NCBI RefSeq assembly: GCF_029873215.1
Contig: NZ_CP123620.1
Coordinates: 1,054,001 to 1,118,000, forward strand
Source of the DNA: Nocardioides sp. BP30
GTDB taxonomy: Bacteria > Actinomycetota > Actinomycetes > Propionibacteriales > Nocardioidaceae
DNA length: 64,000 bases
Reading direction: 5' to 3'
Position numbers and translations under genes: made by a program. The stretch's first letter is position 1; the number at the start of each line of letters is the position of its first letter. Under the pieces are notes generated by a model. The model saw nothing but the letters and a program-made list of their open reading frames with translations. It was not told the DNA's origin and made no database searches. Positions 38,080 to 48,858 of this stretch are shown one piece after another.

Positions 38080-38265
38080 ATGGCGAAGACCGCGCTCAAG
38101 GTCAAGGCCGCGCGCAAGCCGAAGTTCGCTGTCCGCGGCTACACCCGCTGCCAGCGCTGCGGCCGCCCGAAGGCTGTGTTCCGCAAGTTCGGCCTGTGCC
38201 GTATCTGCCTGCGCGAGATGGCCCACCGCGGCGAGCTCCCCGGCGTGACCAAGTCCTCCTGGTGA
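38080..38265 (+). CDS. rpsZ: 30S ribosomal protein S14, zinc-binding type Z
   Basis: S14 of the short zinc form, 61 residues, with CxxC pairs in [12 protein letters not shown] and [12 protein letters not shown] that bind one zinc. A zinc-independent longer paralog, if present, is not in this window. Confidence 0.96.
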   Translation: MAKTALKVKAARKPKFAVRGYTRCQRCGRPKAVFRKFGLCRICLREMAHRGELPGVTKSSW

Positions 38266-38349
38266 CCCGGTTCACCACCTCCAACTGACGCTGAAGGTCC
38301 GCTCCGCGCAAGCGGGCGGAAACCACAACGAGAAAGGGCCAATTCGGCC

Positions 38350-38757
38350 ATGACGATGACTGACCCGATCGCAGACATGCTGACTCGTCTGCGCAACGCC
38401 AACCAGGCGTACCACGACGCGGTGTCCATGCCGTACAGCAAGCTCAAGCAGGGCGTTGCTGACATCCTCAAGCAGGAGGGCTACATCACGTCCTACGACG
38501 TGGTCGAGCCCACCGAGGGCGAGGTCGGCAAGACGCTGACGATCACCCTGAAGTACGGCCGCAACCGTGAGCGCTCGATCGCCGGCGTCCGCCGCATCAG
38601 CAAGCCCGGTCTGCGCGTCTACGCCAAGCACACCGGCCTGCCGAAGGTGCTGGGCGGCCTGGGCGTCGCGATCATCTCGACGAGCCAGGGTCTGCTGACC
38701 GACCGCCAGGCGAACCAGAAGGGCGTGGGTGGGGAAGTCCTCGCCTACGTCTGGTGA
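38350..38757 (+). CDS. rpsH: 30S ribosomal protein S8
   Basis: S8, 135 residues, 16S assembly protein and in E. coli the spc operon repressor. [18 protein letters not shown] and [11 protein letters not shown] are conserved. ATG at 38350 or 38356. The 84-bp gap before it holds only an AGAAAGGG ribosome-binding site and no clear hairpin. Confidence 0.97.
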   Translation: MTMTDPIADMLTRLRNANQAYHDAVSMPYSKLKQGVADILKQEGYITSYDVVEPTEGEVGKTLTITLKYGRNRERSIAGVRRISKPGLRVYAKHTGLPKVLGGLGVAIISTSQGLLTDRQANQKGVGGEVLAYVW

Positions 38758-38785
38758 CCTGAGACCGAGATAGGAGAGAAGAAGC

Positions 38786-39325
38786 ATGTCGCGCATTGGC
38801 AAGCTCCCCGTCGCGGTCCCGACCGGCGTCGACGTCCAGATCGATGGGGCTGTCGTGACCGTCAAGGGCCCCAAGGGCACCCTGACCCACACGGTCGCCG
38901 AGCCGATCACCATCGAGAAGGGCGAGGGCGTCCTGGACGTCAAGCGCCCCGACGACGAGCGCAAGAGCAAGGCCCTCCACGGCCTGACCCGCACGCTGGT
39001 CAACAACATGGTCGTCGGTGTGACCGAGGGCTACGAGAAGAAGCTCGAGATCGTGGGCGTCGGTTACCGCGTCCTGTCGAAGGGCCCGACCGAGCTGGAG
39101 TTCCAGCTGGGTTACTCGCACCCGATCAACTTCAAGGCGCCCGAGGGCATCAGCTTCACGGTCGAGAGCGCCACCCGGTTCGGTGTCTCCGGCATCGACA
39201 AGCAGCAGGTCGGCGAGGTCGCCGCCAACATCCGCAAGCTGCGCAAGCCCGAGCCGTACAAGGGCAAGGGCGTCCGTTACGCCGGCGAGAACGTCCGCCG
39301 CAAGGTCGGAAAGGCTGGTAAGTGA
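38786..39325 (+). CDS. rplF: 50S ribosomal protein L6
   Basis: L6, 179 residues, near the GTPase centre. [17 protein letters not shown] and [18 protein letters not shown] are conserved. Stop overlaps the rplR start. Confidence 0.98.
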   Translation: MSRIGKLPVAVPTGVDVQIDGAVVTVKGPKGTLTHTVAEPITIEKGEGVLDVKRPDDERKSKALHGLTRTLVNNMVVGVTEGYEKKLEIVGVGYRVLSKGPTELEFQLGYSHPINFKAPEGISFTVESATRFGVSGIDKQQVGEVAANIRKLRKPEPYKGKGVRYAGENVRRKVGKAGK

Positions 39326-39708
39326 TGGCCATCTCGCTGTCGAACAACAAGCACACCGCCGCCAAGGTCAAGGCGCGCCTCAAGCGCCAGGTCCGCGGCC
39401 GCAAGCGGGTCGCCGGTACCGCCGAGCGTCCGCGCCTGGTGGTCACCAAGTCGGCCAAGCACCTCAGCGTGCAGCTCGTCGACGACCAGCTGGGCAAGAC
39501 CATCGCGTACGCCTCCACCATGGAGGCGGACCTGCGGGCGACCGCGGGCGACAAGACCGCCAAGGCCAAGCAGGTCGGCGAGCTGGTCGCGTCGCGTGCC
39601 AAGGCCGCGGGCGTCGAGGCTGTCGTCTTCGACCGTGCCGGCAACAAGTACACCGGTCGCATCGCGGCGCTCGCTGACGCGGCGCGCGAGGCCGGCCTGT
39701 CCTTCTGA
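39325..39708 (+). CDS. rplR: 50S ribosomal protein L18
   Basis: L18, 127 residues, binds 5S rRNA with L5. [21 protein letters not shown] and [24 protein letters not shown] are conserved. ATG at 39325 is in TGATG overlap with rplF; a GTG three bases upstream is in frame. Confidence 0.97.
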   Translation: MAISLSNNKHTAAKVKARLKRQVRGRKRVAGTAERPRLVVTKSAKHLSVQLVDDQLGKTIAYASTMEADLRATAGDKTAKAKQVGELVASRAKAAGVEAVVFDRAGNKYTGRIAALADAAREAGLSF

Positions 39709-39739
39709 TCGCAAGACAGAGAGAGTAGAGGAAAGTCTC

Positions 39740-40351
39740 ATGAGCGGAGCCCAGCGCGGACAGCGTGGTGGCGAGCGCCGTGGTCGCGACGATCGTCGCA
39801 ACCAGGGTGCTGAGAAGACCGCCTACATCGAGCGCGTCGTTGCGATCAACCGTGTCGCCAAGGTCGTGAAGGGTGGTCGTCGCTTCAGCTTCACCGCCCT
39901 CGTGATCGTCGGTGACGGTGAGGGTCTGGTCGGCGTCGGCTACGGCAAGGCGAAGGAAGTTCCCGCGGCGATCGCCAAGGGTGTCGAGGAGGCGAAGAAG
40001 CACTTCTTCCGCGTCCCTCGCATCCAGGGCACGATCCCGCACCCCGTGCAGGGTGAGAAGGCCGCTGGTGTGGTCCTTCTGCGTCCGGCCGCTCCCGGTA
40101 CCGGTGTGATCGCCGGCGGTCCGGTGCGCGCCGTCCTGGAGTGCGCGGGCATCCACGACGTGCTGAGCAAGTCGCTCGGCTCGTCCAACCAGATCAACAT
40201 CGTGCACGCGACGGTGGCTGCCCTCCAGCAGCTCGAGCAGCCCGAGGCTGTCGCGGCCCGTCGTGGTCTCCCGGTCGAGGAGGTCGCCCCGGCCGCGCTG
40301 CTCAAGGCACGCGCCGAGGTCGCTCCCGCCGCTGCGGAGGTGTCGGCCTGA
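39740..40351 (+). CDS. rpsE: 30S ribosomal protein S5
   Basis: S5, 203 residues, guards translational accuracy at the mRNA entry. [19 protein letters not shown] and the SSNQINIV segment are conserved. N-terminal Arg/Gly-rich and C-terminal Ala-rich extensions are common in actinobacteria. ATG at 39740 gives [16 protein letters not shown] with rpmD. Confidence 0.97.
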   Translation: MSGAQRGQRGGERRGRDDRRNQGAEKTAYIERVVAINRVAKVVKGGRRFSFTALVIVGDGEGLVGVGYGKAKEVPAAIAKGVEEAKKHFFRVPRIQGTIPHPVQGEKAAGVVLLRPAAPGTGVIAGGPVRAVLECAGIHDVLSKSLGSSNQINIVHATVAALQQLEQPEAVAARRGLPVEEVAPAALLKARAEVAPAAAEVSA

Positions 40352-40533
40352 TGGCTCAGCTCAAGGTCACCCAGCACAAGGGCCTCGTGGGCCTGAAGAA
40401 GAACCAGCGCGAGACCCTGCGCACGCTCGGTCTCAAGCGGATCAACGACGTGGTCGTCAAGGAGGACCGCCCCGAGATCCGTGGCATGGTCAACACCGTC
40501 CGTCACCTCGTGACGGTCGAGGAGGTCGACTGA
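40351..40533 (+). CDS. rpmD: 50S ribosomal protein L30
   Basis: L30, 60 residues; [25 protein letters not shown] is the family core. TGATG overlap with rpsE. Confidence 0.97.
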   Translation: MAQLKVTQHKGLVGLKKNQRETLRTLGLKRINDVVVKEDRPEIRGMVNTVRHLVTVEEVD

Positions 40534-40534
40534 C

Positions 40535-40975
40535 ATGACGCTCAAGCTGCACCACTTGCGTCCCGCGCCGGGCGCCAAGACCGCCAAGAACCGTGTGGGT
40601 CGCGGTGAGGGCTCCAAGGGCAAGACCGCGGGCCGCGGTACCAAGGGTACGAAGGCTCGTTACCAGGTTCCGGTCGCCTTCGAGGGTGGCCAGATGCCGA
40701 TCCACATGCGGCTCCCCAAGCTGAAGGGCTTCAAGAACCCCTTCAAGGTGGAGTTCCAGGTGGTCAACCTCGACAAGATCAGCGAGCTGTTCCCCGAGGG
40801 TGGCGCCGTCACCCCCGAGAGCCTCGTCACCAAGGGCGCCGTCCGCAAGGGCCAGCCGGTGAAGGTCCTCGGCCAGGGCGAGCTGACCGTCAAGGTCGAG
40901 GTCAGCGCCGACGCGTTCTCGGGCTCCGCCAAGGAGAAGATCGAGGCCGCCGGCGGAACCGTCACGGTTCTCTGA
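40535..40975 (+). CDS. rplO: 50S ribosomal protein L15
   Basis: L15, 146 residues, late 50S assembly protein. [20 protein letters not shown] and the glycine-rich [15 protein letters not shown] region are conserved. Last ribosomal gene before secY. Confidence 0.97.
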   Translation: MTLKLHHLRPAPGAKTAKNRVGRGEGSKGKTAGRGTKGTKARYQVPVAFEGGQMPIHMRLPKLKGFKNPFKVEFQVVNLDKISELFPEGGAVTPESLVTKGAVRKGQPVKVLGQGELTVKVEVSADAFSGSAKEKIEAAGGTVTVL

Positions 40976-40992
40976 GAGGTACAGATCCAACG

Positions 40993-41036
40993 CGAGCGCG
41001 GCCGGGGCTGTCGTAAGACTGCCCCTGTCGCGCTCG
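40993..41036 (+). terminator. hairpin in the rplO-secY gap
   Basis: CGAGCGCG (40993-41000) pairs with CGCGCTCG (41029-41036), with an inner GGGGC/GCCCC stem (41004-41008 with 41021-41025). No U-tract. A TAGGCT -10-like hexamer follows at 41055-41060, so secY may also have its own promoter. Confidence 0.6.
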
Positions 41037-41126
41037 GGTCGTCCTAGGGCCTGTTAGGCTTCCCGGGGTTTCTCGCCGGTACGCCCTGCAGAGGCCCCCT
41101 TGCTGGTTGTCGAAAGAGGAACTCTC

Positions 41127-42445
<1,319 letters not shown>

Positions 42446-42446
<1 letters not shown>

Positions 42447-43021
42447 TGAGGTTGCTGATCATGGGCCCGCCAGGTGCGGGCAAGGGCACGCAGGCGAAGT
42501 TCATCGCCGACCACTTCGGTATCCCGGCGATCTCGACGGGCGACATCTTCCGGGCGAACGTGTCCCAGGGCACCCCGCTCGGCGTCGAGGCCAAGCGCTA
42601 CATGGACGCCGGCGAGTACGTGCCTGACGAGGTCACCAACCGGATGGTGCGCAACCGCATCGACGAGCCCGACGCGAGCCACGGCTTCCTCCTCGACGGC
42701 TACCCCCGCACCCTGGCGCAGGTGGAGGAGCTGGACGGGATGATCAAGTTCACCGGCCACCAGCTCGACGCCGTCGTGGTGCTCACGGTGGACCAGGAGG
42801 AGATCGTCCAGCGGTTGCTGCAGCGCGCCCAGACCGAGGGCCGCGCCGACGACACCGAGGACGTCATCCGTCGCCGCCAGGAGGTCTACGTGGAGCAGAC
42901 GCAGCCCCTGATCGAGGTCTACAAGGAGCGCGGTCTCGTGCACGAGATCGACGGTCTCGGTGAGGTCGATGACGTCACCAAGCGCATCTTCGACGCCCTG
43001 GACGTCGTCCGGGAGTCCTGA
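42446..43021 (+). CDS. adk: adenylate kinase
   Basis: Adk, 191 residues, ATP + AMP to 2 ADP. P-loop [16 protein letters not shown]-binding DGYPRT, and a short lid without the zinc cysteines ([12 protein letters not shown]), the usual actinobacterial short form. Confidence 0.97.
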
Positions 43022-43023
43022 AC

Positions 43024-43842
43024 GTGGGTCTGTTCGGCAGCGGTGTCGAGATCAAGACCGCTGAGCAGATCGCGGCAATGCGGCGCGCCGGTGTGGTCGT
43101 CGGCGAGACGTTGGAGACGCTGCGCTCCGCCGTACGCCCGGGGATCTCGACGGGTGAGCTGGACGCGATCGCCGAGGACGCCATCCGCAGTCGCGGGGCG
43201 ACGCCGTCCTTCCTCGGGTACGAGGGCTTCACCGGCTCGATCTGCGCGTCGGTCAACGACGAGGTCGTGCACGGCATCCCCGGCGAGCGGGTGCTGGCGC
43301 CCGGCGACCTCGTCTCGCTGGACTGCGGCGCGATCGTGGACGGCTGGCACGGCGACGCCGCGATCAGCGTGGCGGTGGGCGAGGTCCCGGCCGAGGTCAC
43401 CGCGCTGATGGAGGTGACCGAGGGGGCCATGTGGCGGGGGATCGCCGCCGCCCGGCTCGGCGGCCGCGTCACGGACATCTCGCACGCGGTCGAGGGCTTC
43501 GTGAAGCGGAGCGGGCGGTACGGCATCGTCGAGGACTACGTCGGGCACGGCATCGGCTCCCAGATGCACCAGCCGCCGAACGTCCCCAACTTCGGTCGCG
43601 CGGGCAAGGGCCCCAAGATCGTCGAGGGTCTCGCGCTCGCGATCGAGCCGATGATCACCCTCGGCACCAAGGAGAGCGTCGTCCTCGACGACGACTGGAC
43701 GGTCATCACCGCGGACGGATCGTGGGCGGCCCACTTCGAGCACACCATGACCGTCACCCGGACAGGGGTGTGGGTGCTCACCGCCCTGGACGGCGGCGAG
43801 GAGATGCTGACCAGCCTGGGCGTCCCGTTCGGCGGAAGCTGA
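43024..43842 (+). CDS. map: type I methionine aminopeptidase
   Basis: MetAP, 272 residues, removes N-terminal Met. Metal ligands: SLDCGAIVDGWHGDAA (two Asp), YVGHGIGSQMH (His), AIEPMIT (Glu) and EHTMTVT (Glu). GTG start at 43024, two bases after adk. It is the last gene of the spc run in this window; infA and the alpha operon, which normally follow, do not appear. Confidence 0.97.
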   Translation: MGLFGSGVEIKTAEQIAAMRRAGVVVGETLETLRSAVRPGISTGELDAIAEDAIRSRGATPSFLGYEGFTGSICASVNDEVVHGIPGERVLAPGDLVSLDCGAIVDGWHGDAAISVAVGEVPAEVTALMEVTEGAMWRGIAAARLGGRVTDISHAVEGFVKRSGRYGIVEDYVGHGIGSQMHQPPNVPNFGRAGKGPKIVEGLALAIEPMITLGTKESVVLDDDWTVITADGSWAAHFEHTMTVTRTGVWVLTALDGGEEMLTSLGVPFGGS

Positions 43843-43895
43843 TCCCTCCTCGAAGGGGCTCGCACGCCCCGGCACGGCGCTCCCGAGGTCGGGCG

Positions 43896-45296
43896 TCAAC
43901 CGGCGCAGAGGGGTGAGGACGGCGCGGACTGCGCCGCCGTCGCTCCGGCGCCGCGCAGCAGCGTCACCTGGAGGCATCGCTCGCCCCGGTGCGGCAGGGC
44001 GAGGTCGGTGCGCTCGATCCGGCCCTCGCGTCCGGTCGTGCTCTCCCGCCAGACGAACGCGTCACCGTCCTGGGCCCCGCCCGGTACCGACCAGCTGAAC
44101 CGGACCTTCCCGCCCGCCACATCGCCCGTGACCACCGGTGTGGGCGGCCGGACCGTCTCAGTGACGGCTGCCGAGGCAGAGGGGCCCAGGGACGGTTCGC
44201 CACCCTGATCGCCCTTGCCGCCACCGCGGATGAAGAGCCCGACCAGCACCGCAGCCGCCACCACGACCGCCGCGGCCGGCCACAGCCACCCGCGACCGCG
44301 CTCGCTCGGCCCGGTCCCGACCGGCTCCGCCTCGGCTCCCGGTACGACGGCGCCTGGCTGCGAGGCGGACTGCGAGCCGGCGATGCTGACGGGCTTGACC
44401 CGGGTGGCGTCGTCCGAGGGCGTCGCGGCGTAGGTCTGGCCGGACTCCACCGCGACAGCCGTCCGGCCGAAGCCGAGCTCGGCCTCGATCCGCTGCAACG
44501 AGCGCGCCACCTCCAGCGCCGACTGCGGGCGGTGGGAGGGGTCCTTGGCCAGGCACTGCTGCAGCAGCCGGTCCAGCGCGGGCGGTACGTCGGGGCGCTG
44601 GGTGGCCGGTGGCGGCGCGTGCAGGATCCGCGCCACCAGGGCCCGATCGGAGTTGTCGCCGTGCGGCGCCGCGAAGGGGGAGCGGCCGACCAGGAGGTTC
44701 CACACGGTCGCGCCGAGGGAGTAGACGTCGGAGGCGATCGAGCCGTGCGAGCGGCCCTCGATCAGCTCCGGCGGGGCCCACGGGTAGGACATCCTCACCT
44801 CGCCCTCGGACTCGACCTCGTGCACGAGTCCCGCGATGCCGAAGTCGGTCAGCGCGGGCTCGGAGTAGGTCGTGACGAGCACGTTGGACGGCTTGATGTC
44901 GCGGTGCAGGATGCCCGAACGGTGAGCGGTCTCCACCGCGCTGGCCAGCTTCACGCCGGTGGACAGCGTCTCCGCGACGCTCAGGGGCGTCACCCGGACC
45001 CGGGCGCCGAGGTCCGGTGGCGGGCAGTAGCGCATCACGAGGTAGGGACGCCCGTCGGTGGTCTGACCGGCGGTCAGGACCGAGACGATGTAGGGGTGGT
45101 CGGCCAGCCGGGCCATCGCGTCGGCCTCGCTGCGGAACAGCTCCTTCTCGCGCTCGGAGAGCACCAGGTCGGCGCGGACCACCTTGACCGCGACCCGCTG
45201 GCGCGGCCACTCCTGCTCGTAGAGGAGGACGTCGGCGAAGCCGCCCGTCCCGAGGTGCTGCACGAAGGTGAAGCCGGGGATCTGGGGTTGGGACAC
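43896..45296 (-). CDS. transmembrane Ser/Thr protein kinase
   Basis: A 466-residue PknB-like kinase. The catalytic domain (about 8-265) has the glycine loop GTGGFADV, Lys38 in VAVKVV, HRDIKPSN, DFGIAG and an APPEL in place of APE. A linker precedes one membrane segment (about residues 336-358, WLWPAAAVVVAAAVLVGLFI). The ~100-residue extracellular part is a small beta-rich, FN3-like domain (GKVRFSWSVPGG, DAFVWRE) with two Cys (ERCLQV, PLCAG). GTG start at 45296 with AGAGGAAG upstream. It is the downstream partner of the FHA gene, so it would phosphorylate a target read by that FHA domain. Confidence 0.92.
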   Translation of the reverse strand: MSQPQIPGFTFVQHLGTGGFADVLLYEQEWPRQRVAVKVVRADLVLSEREKELFRSEADAMARLADHPYIVSVLTAGQTTDGRPYLVMRYCPPPDLGARVRVTPLSVAETLSTGVKLASAVETAHRSGILHRDIKPSNVLVTTYSEPALTDFGIAGLVHEVESEGEVRMSYPWAPPELIEGRSHGSIASDVYSLGATVWNLLVGRSPFAAPHGDNSDRALVARILHAPPPATQRPDVPPALDRLLQQCLAKDPSHRPQSALEVARSLQRIEAELGFGRTAVAVESGQTYAATPSDDATRVKPVSIAGSQSASQPGAVVPGAEAEPVGTGPSERGRGWLWPAAAVVVAAAVLVGLFIRGGGKGDQGGEPSLGPSASAAVTETVRPPTPVVTGDVAGGKVRFSWSVPGGAQDGDAFVWRESTTGREGRIERTDLALPHRGERCLQVTLLRGAGATAAQSAPSSPLCAG

Positions 45297-45316
45297 GAAC
45301 TTCCTCTCGCGGGTGC

Positions 45317-46015
45317 TCAGGTGGTCTCGACCAGGAAGGTCACGGTGAAGTCGCCGGACAGGACGAGCGCGCAGCCGGGTTCGAGGACGTGCGGGTCGTG
45401 CGGTCGCAGCCGGACCGGCGGCCGCCCGGGCGCATGCAGCGCCGTACCTCCGCTGGAGCCGAGGTCGCGGGCCAGCACGTGCCAGCCGTCGAGCTCGACC
45501 GCGAGGTGGTGGCGCGACAGGTGCGTCAGGTCGGCCGGCAGCTCCACCAGGTGCGGCCAGGGCTCGCCACCGGGCAGCGGCACCGGGCGGCGCCCGAGCA
45601 CCGCGGCGCGGTCGAGCAGCACCCGCACCCCTTCGGGCAGGTGCAGCATGCCCAGGGGCGGGCGTGGCACCCGGATCGGCTCCTGCGGCGGCACGGGCTC
45701 CCCACAGCAGCGACAGTACGGCGCAGCAGGCGGCGAGAAGTGTCCGGCCGGACACCACACCGCCGGCACCGTCGCACCTGTCGGTTGGCGCAGTGCGCCG
45801 GTGGCGTGCGCGGCGCCGGCACGCGCCCGGGTGCGGCTTTCGGGCTCGCCGCCGGCCGGCCCCGGCGTCGGCCCCGGCGTCGGCCCCGGCGTCGGCCGGG
45901 GCTGCGACTCGTCGGATCCGTCGCCGACGGGTTCGTGCCGCAGCCGCGGGGGAGGGGCGGACTGGCCTCGCAGGTGCGCCGGCACCTCGATGATCAGCCC
46001 GTCCTCGTCGTCCAC
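45317..46015 (-). CDS. zinc-ribbon / FHA-domain protein
   Basis: A 232-residue protein. A Pro/Gly/Thr-repeat linker is followed by a zinc-ribbon (CPAGHFSPPAAPYCRCCGEPV) and a C-terminal FHA domain (AVLGRRPVPLPGGEPWP, LSRHHLAVE, DLGSSGGTAL). The middle FHA Arg and Ser are present, although GSTNGT is altered to GSSGGT. It should bind a phosphothreonine, perhaps on the kinase below or the AAA+ ATPase above. GTG 46015 is preferred; the in-frame ATG 46099 would share its base pairs with the divergent AAA+ start. Confidence 0.82.
   Translation of the reverse strand: MDDEDGLIIEVPAHLRGQSAPPPRLRHEPVGDGSDESQPRPTPGPTPGPTPGPAGGEPESRTRARAGAAHATGALRQPTGATVPAVWCPAGHFSPPAAPYCRCCGEPVPPQEPIRVPRPPLGMLHLPEGVRVLLDRAAVLGRRPVPLPGGEPWPHLVELPADLTHLSRHHLAVELDGWHVLARDLGSSGGTALHAPGRPPVRLRPHDPHVLEPGCALVLSGDFTVTFLVETT
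45860..45895. repeat. 12-bp coding tandem repeat
   Basis: The unit CCCCGGCGTCGG occurs three times and encodes PTPG repeats in the linker of the FHA protein on the minus strand. Confidence 0.85.
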
Positions 46016-46097
46016 GGCACCATCATGTCCGGATCCGAGGCGCTCAACCGCCGGTTCCGGCAAGGTGAGCGTCCTCGATAAGGCATGCTGCGGTGTC

Positions 46098-48104
46098 ATG
46101 GTCTCGTTGCGGCAGCCGGCATCGGAGGGCCTCGTGCCCGTCGAGGGATCGCCGATGCTCGATCTGCGGGCGCGCCTGGACCTGGCCGGGGGCCGACGCT
46201 CGGGTGGGGACTGGAGCTACAGCCTCGCCTTCGCGGAGTGCCTGGCGACCATGGCCGAGGAGCACCGGCAGGCCGAGGGACTGCCGGACATCGGTGCCGA
46301 GCCGCTGGAGCGGATCGCCGACGTCTTCGGCCTGAGCCGCGCGGAGGCCGCCCTGCTGTGGGCGGTGGCCGCTCCCGACCTGGACGCGAACTCCGGGATC
46401 GCCTACGGGCTGCTGCGGGGCATCCTCACCAGCGGACGGGTCACCGTCGCGCTCGCGCTCGAGCTCGCCGGCATCCCGACGGCGAGCGGCGACGCCTTCG
46501 CCCTGCTCGGTTCGTCGTCGCGATTGCGCCGTCACCGTCTCGTCGAGGTGGTCGACGCCTCGGTGCCGTGGCTCCTCGCCGAGCTGCGCTGCCCCGAGCC
46601 GGTGCTCGCAACGCTCGCCGGCGGCCTGCCCACCGATCCCGAGGTCGACCGGCTGCGCATCGAGCTGGCCCCGGTCGCCGGTGAGACGACCGCCCTGGTC
46701 GCCGACGCGCTCTCGGCCGACGTGCCGCTGGTGTGGGTCCGTTCGGCGTCGGCGCACAGCGGCTCGGCGGTGGCCGCCGGCGCGTTCGCCTGGCTGCGCC
46801 TGCACTGGATGGCCATCGACCTGCACCGCCACGACCCGTCCCAGCGCCTCTCCGAGGTGCTCACCGCGGCCGCCCGCAACGCCGGCCTGCGCGGCTGGGG
46901 GCTGGTGGTCCTCGGCGGCGAGGCGGCTGCCGAGAGCGCCGAGCGTGGCGTCTTCGACGTCCTGACCGCCGCCGCGACGCCGGTGGTGGTGGTCAGCGGC
47001 AAGGCCTGGAACGCGAACTGGGGTGCGCAGATGCCGCTGCTGGTCGAGGCCGAGCCGTTCACCCCCGAGGACAGGGTCGAGCTCTGGGCCCGTGAGCTGG
47101 GCGACGAGGTCGACGACCAGGCCGGCCTGCGCGAGCAGCTGCTCGGTCTCCGGCTGCCGGGGGAGGGCATCGTCGAGGCGGCCCGCTACGCCCGCGAGGT
47201 CGCCGCAGCGCGGCACACCGACCTCGGCCCGGCGGAGATCCGCGAGGCAGCGCGCCGGGTGGGTGGCGCCGGCGGCGGCGACAGGTTCTCCGGCCTGGCC
47301 ACCGGGCGCGGGCCCACCTTCGCCGACCTCGTGCTGCCCTCGAGCACCACCGAGGAGCTGCACAACATCGTCAGCTGGGCCCGCCACCGCGACAGTCTCG
47401 GCGCCACCGGCATCCTGCGTGGCCGGGGCCGGGGCATCTCAGCGCTGTTCACCGGCAACCCGGGCACCGGCAAGACCCTGGCCGCCCACGTGATCGCCGA
47501 GGAGCTCGCGATCGAGCTCTACCAGGTCGACCTGTCCAGCATCGTGGACAAGTACATCGGCGAGACCGAGAAGAATCTGGAACGGGTCTTCCAGGCCGCC
47601 GAGGCGCTCGACGTGGTGCTCTTCTTCGACGAGGCCGACTCGCTGTTCGGCAAGCGCTCCGACGTCAGCGACGCCCGCGACCGCTATGCCAACCAGGAGG
47701 TCGCCTACCTCTTGCAGCGGATGGAGAACTTCGACGGCATCACGGTCCTGTCGACCAACCTGCGCGGCAACCTCGACAAGGCCTTCAGCCGCCGGATGAG
47801 CTTCATCGTGAACTTCCCCGACCCCGACGCCGCCACGCGGGCCCGACTCTGGGAGCACCACCTCGCGCAGCTGCCTGCGCTGGACGCCGACGACCCGGTC
47901 GACGTGACGCTGCTGGCCGAGACCGCCGAGGTCGCCGGCGGCGACATCCGCAACATCGTCCTCGCGGCGGCCTACCACGCCGCTGCCGGCGCCGTACCGG
48001 GGACGCACGGGGCCGTGGGTCAGCGGCACGTCGCCAACGCGGCGGTCCGGGAGTACCGCAAGCTCGGCCGGATGGTGCCCGATCACCACTTCCGCCGCGG
48101 CTGA
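46098..48104 (+). CDS. AAA+ ATPase of eCIS-associated (Afp15-like) type
   Basis: A 668-residue protein. The N-terminal ~420 residues comprise helical and alpha/beta segments, with a degenerate P-loop-like domain (about 190-330). The C-terminal AAA+ module has Walker A GNPGTGKT (Lys459), Walker [13 protein letters not shown] (Asp511, Glu512), sensor 1 VLSTNLRGN and the arginine finger region [10 protein letters not shown]. This pairing of a degenerate N-terminal ATPase half with [12 protein letters not shown] is seen in the Afp15/PVC15 ATPases of contractile injection systems, where it may unfold or assemble cargo. Start: ATG 46098, or 46155. It heads the plus-strand cluster; the DUF4157 gene follows after 181 bp. 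Confidence 0.85.
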   Translation: MVSLRQPASEGLVPVEGSPMLDLRARLDLAGGRRSGGDWSYSLAFAECLATMAEEHRQAEGLPDIGAEPLERIADVFGLSRAEAALLWAVAAPDLDANSGIAYGLLRGILTSGRVTVALALELAGIPTASGDAFALLGSSSRLRRHRLVEVVDASVPWLLAELRCPEPVLATLAGGLPTDPEVDRLRIELAPVAGETTALVADALSADVPLVWVRSASAHSGSAVAAGAFAWLRLHWMAIDLHRHDPSQRLSEVLTAAARNAGLRGWGLVVLGGEAAAESAERGVFDVLTAAATPVVVVSGKAWNANWGAQMPLLVEAEPFTPEDRVELWARELGDEVDDQAGLREQLLGLRLPGEGIVEAARYAREVAAARHTDLGPAEIREAARRVGGAGGGDRFSGLATGRGPTFADLVLPSSTTEELHNIVSWARHRDSLGATGILRGRGRGISALFTGNPGTGKTLAAHVIAEELAIELYQVDLSSIVDKYIGETEKNLERVFQAAEALDVVLFFDEADSLFGKRSDVSDARDRYANQEVAYLLQRMENFDGITVLSTNLRGNLDKAFSRRMSFIVNFPDPDAATRARLWEHHLAQLPALDADDPVDVTLLAETAEVAGGDIRNIVLAAAYHAAAGAVPGTHGAVGQRHVANAAVREYRKLGRMVPDHHFRRG

Positions 48105-48201
48105 GCTGCCCGGGACAGGGTCGGGACGGTGCGGCACACGGTCCCGACGAGTCCGGCCGAGCGTCCTGAGCGATTCCGCCTCCCGGCGGCCCGAGTGCCG
48201 A

Positions 48202-48207
48202 CATAAT
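48202..48207 (+). promoter_or_regulatory. possible -10 box of the DUF4157 gene
   Basis: CATAAT is preceded by TGCCGA in a very GC-rich context, 79 bp before the DUF4157 ATG. No clear -35 hexamer was found. It suggests independent transcription of the DUF4157 and repeat-protein genes. Confidence 0.45.
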
Positions 48208-48285
48208 GGGCCCGGTCCGGCCACGATGCCGGCCAGCAGGCGCACGGTGTCGCACGGCCGTGCCCACGACAGGGCTGAGGGAGCG

Positions 48286-48858
48286 ATGAGCGAGCTGGCG
48301 GTGCAGGAGCAGCAGCACGCCGTTCCCGAGCCTGCCCCGGCTCGCTCCGGCTCGGAGAGCATCGTCGGCGAGCGCGAGGTCGAGCCGAGCAGGCCGCTGG
48401 CCGGTCTGAGCCGTCCCGTCGACGGCGCCGACCCGATGGGCGGTGCCGCGGCGCCGGCCTCGGTGAGCGCTGTCCTGCGCGCCGGCGGGTCGCCGCTGCC
48501 GGCCGGCGTGCGCCGCACCATGGAGCAGTCCCTGGGCACCGACTTCTCGGCGGTGCGCCTGCACACCGGCGGTGCCGCCGAGCGGTCGGCGGCAGACGTA
48601 TCGGCCCGGGCCTACAGCTCGGGCAACAACATCGTTCTCGGGAACGGCACCGACCTGGCCAGCGAGTCCGGGATGCACACCCTCGCGCACGAGCTGACCC
48701 ACGTGGTCCAGCAGCGCCAGGGCCGCGACCGAGGCACGAGCGGCACGGTCGGGAAGGCGAACGATCCACTCGAGCACGAGGCCGAGTCGACCGCACACGA
48801 CGTCATGGGCGCGCTCCGTCGCCAGACGAAGAACTGCGGCTGCGGGCAGGAGCACTGA
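48286..48858 (+). CDS. DUF4157 (eCIS-core) domain protein
   Basis: A 190-residue protein. Residues 1-60 are disordered; the DUF4157 domain follows: PLPAGVRRTMEQSLGTDFSAVRLHTG, AYSSGNNIVLG and LAHELTHVVQQR with a zinc-like HExxH (His135, Glu136, His139). DUF4157 is the hallmark domain of eCIS-associated toxins and cargo. This is the bare domain with a short Cys-rich tail (NCGCGQEH) and no fused toxin. ATG at 48286 with GAGGGAG upstream. Its stop overlaps the next ATG (TGATG), so it is coupled to the 1110-residue protein. Confidence 0.93.
   Translation: MSELAVQEQQHAVPEPAPARSGSESIVGEREVEPSRPLAGLSRPVDGADPMGGAAAPASVSAVLRAGGSPLPAGVRRTMEQSLGTDFSAVRLHTGGAAERSAADVSARAYSSGNNIVLGNGTDLASESGMHTLAHELTHVVQQRQGRDRGTSGTVGKANDPLEHEAESTAHDVMGALRRQTKNCGCGQEH

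Noticed and set aside
43989..46097. Extension of the AAA+ frame upstream of 46098
   Set aside because: It is antisense to the kinase and FHA genes, which have clear catalytic motifs.
48690..48714. DUF4157 HExxH read as an active metalloprotease
   Set aside because: HExxH is present, but DUF4157 is a marker domain whose proteolysis is not established and no third ligand is clear.
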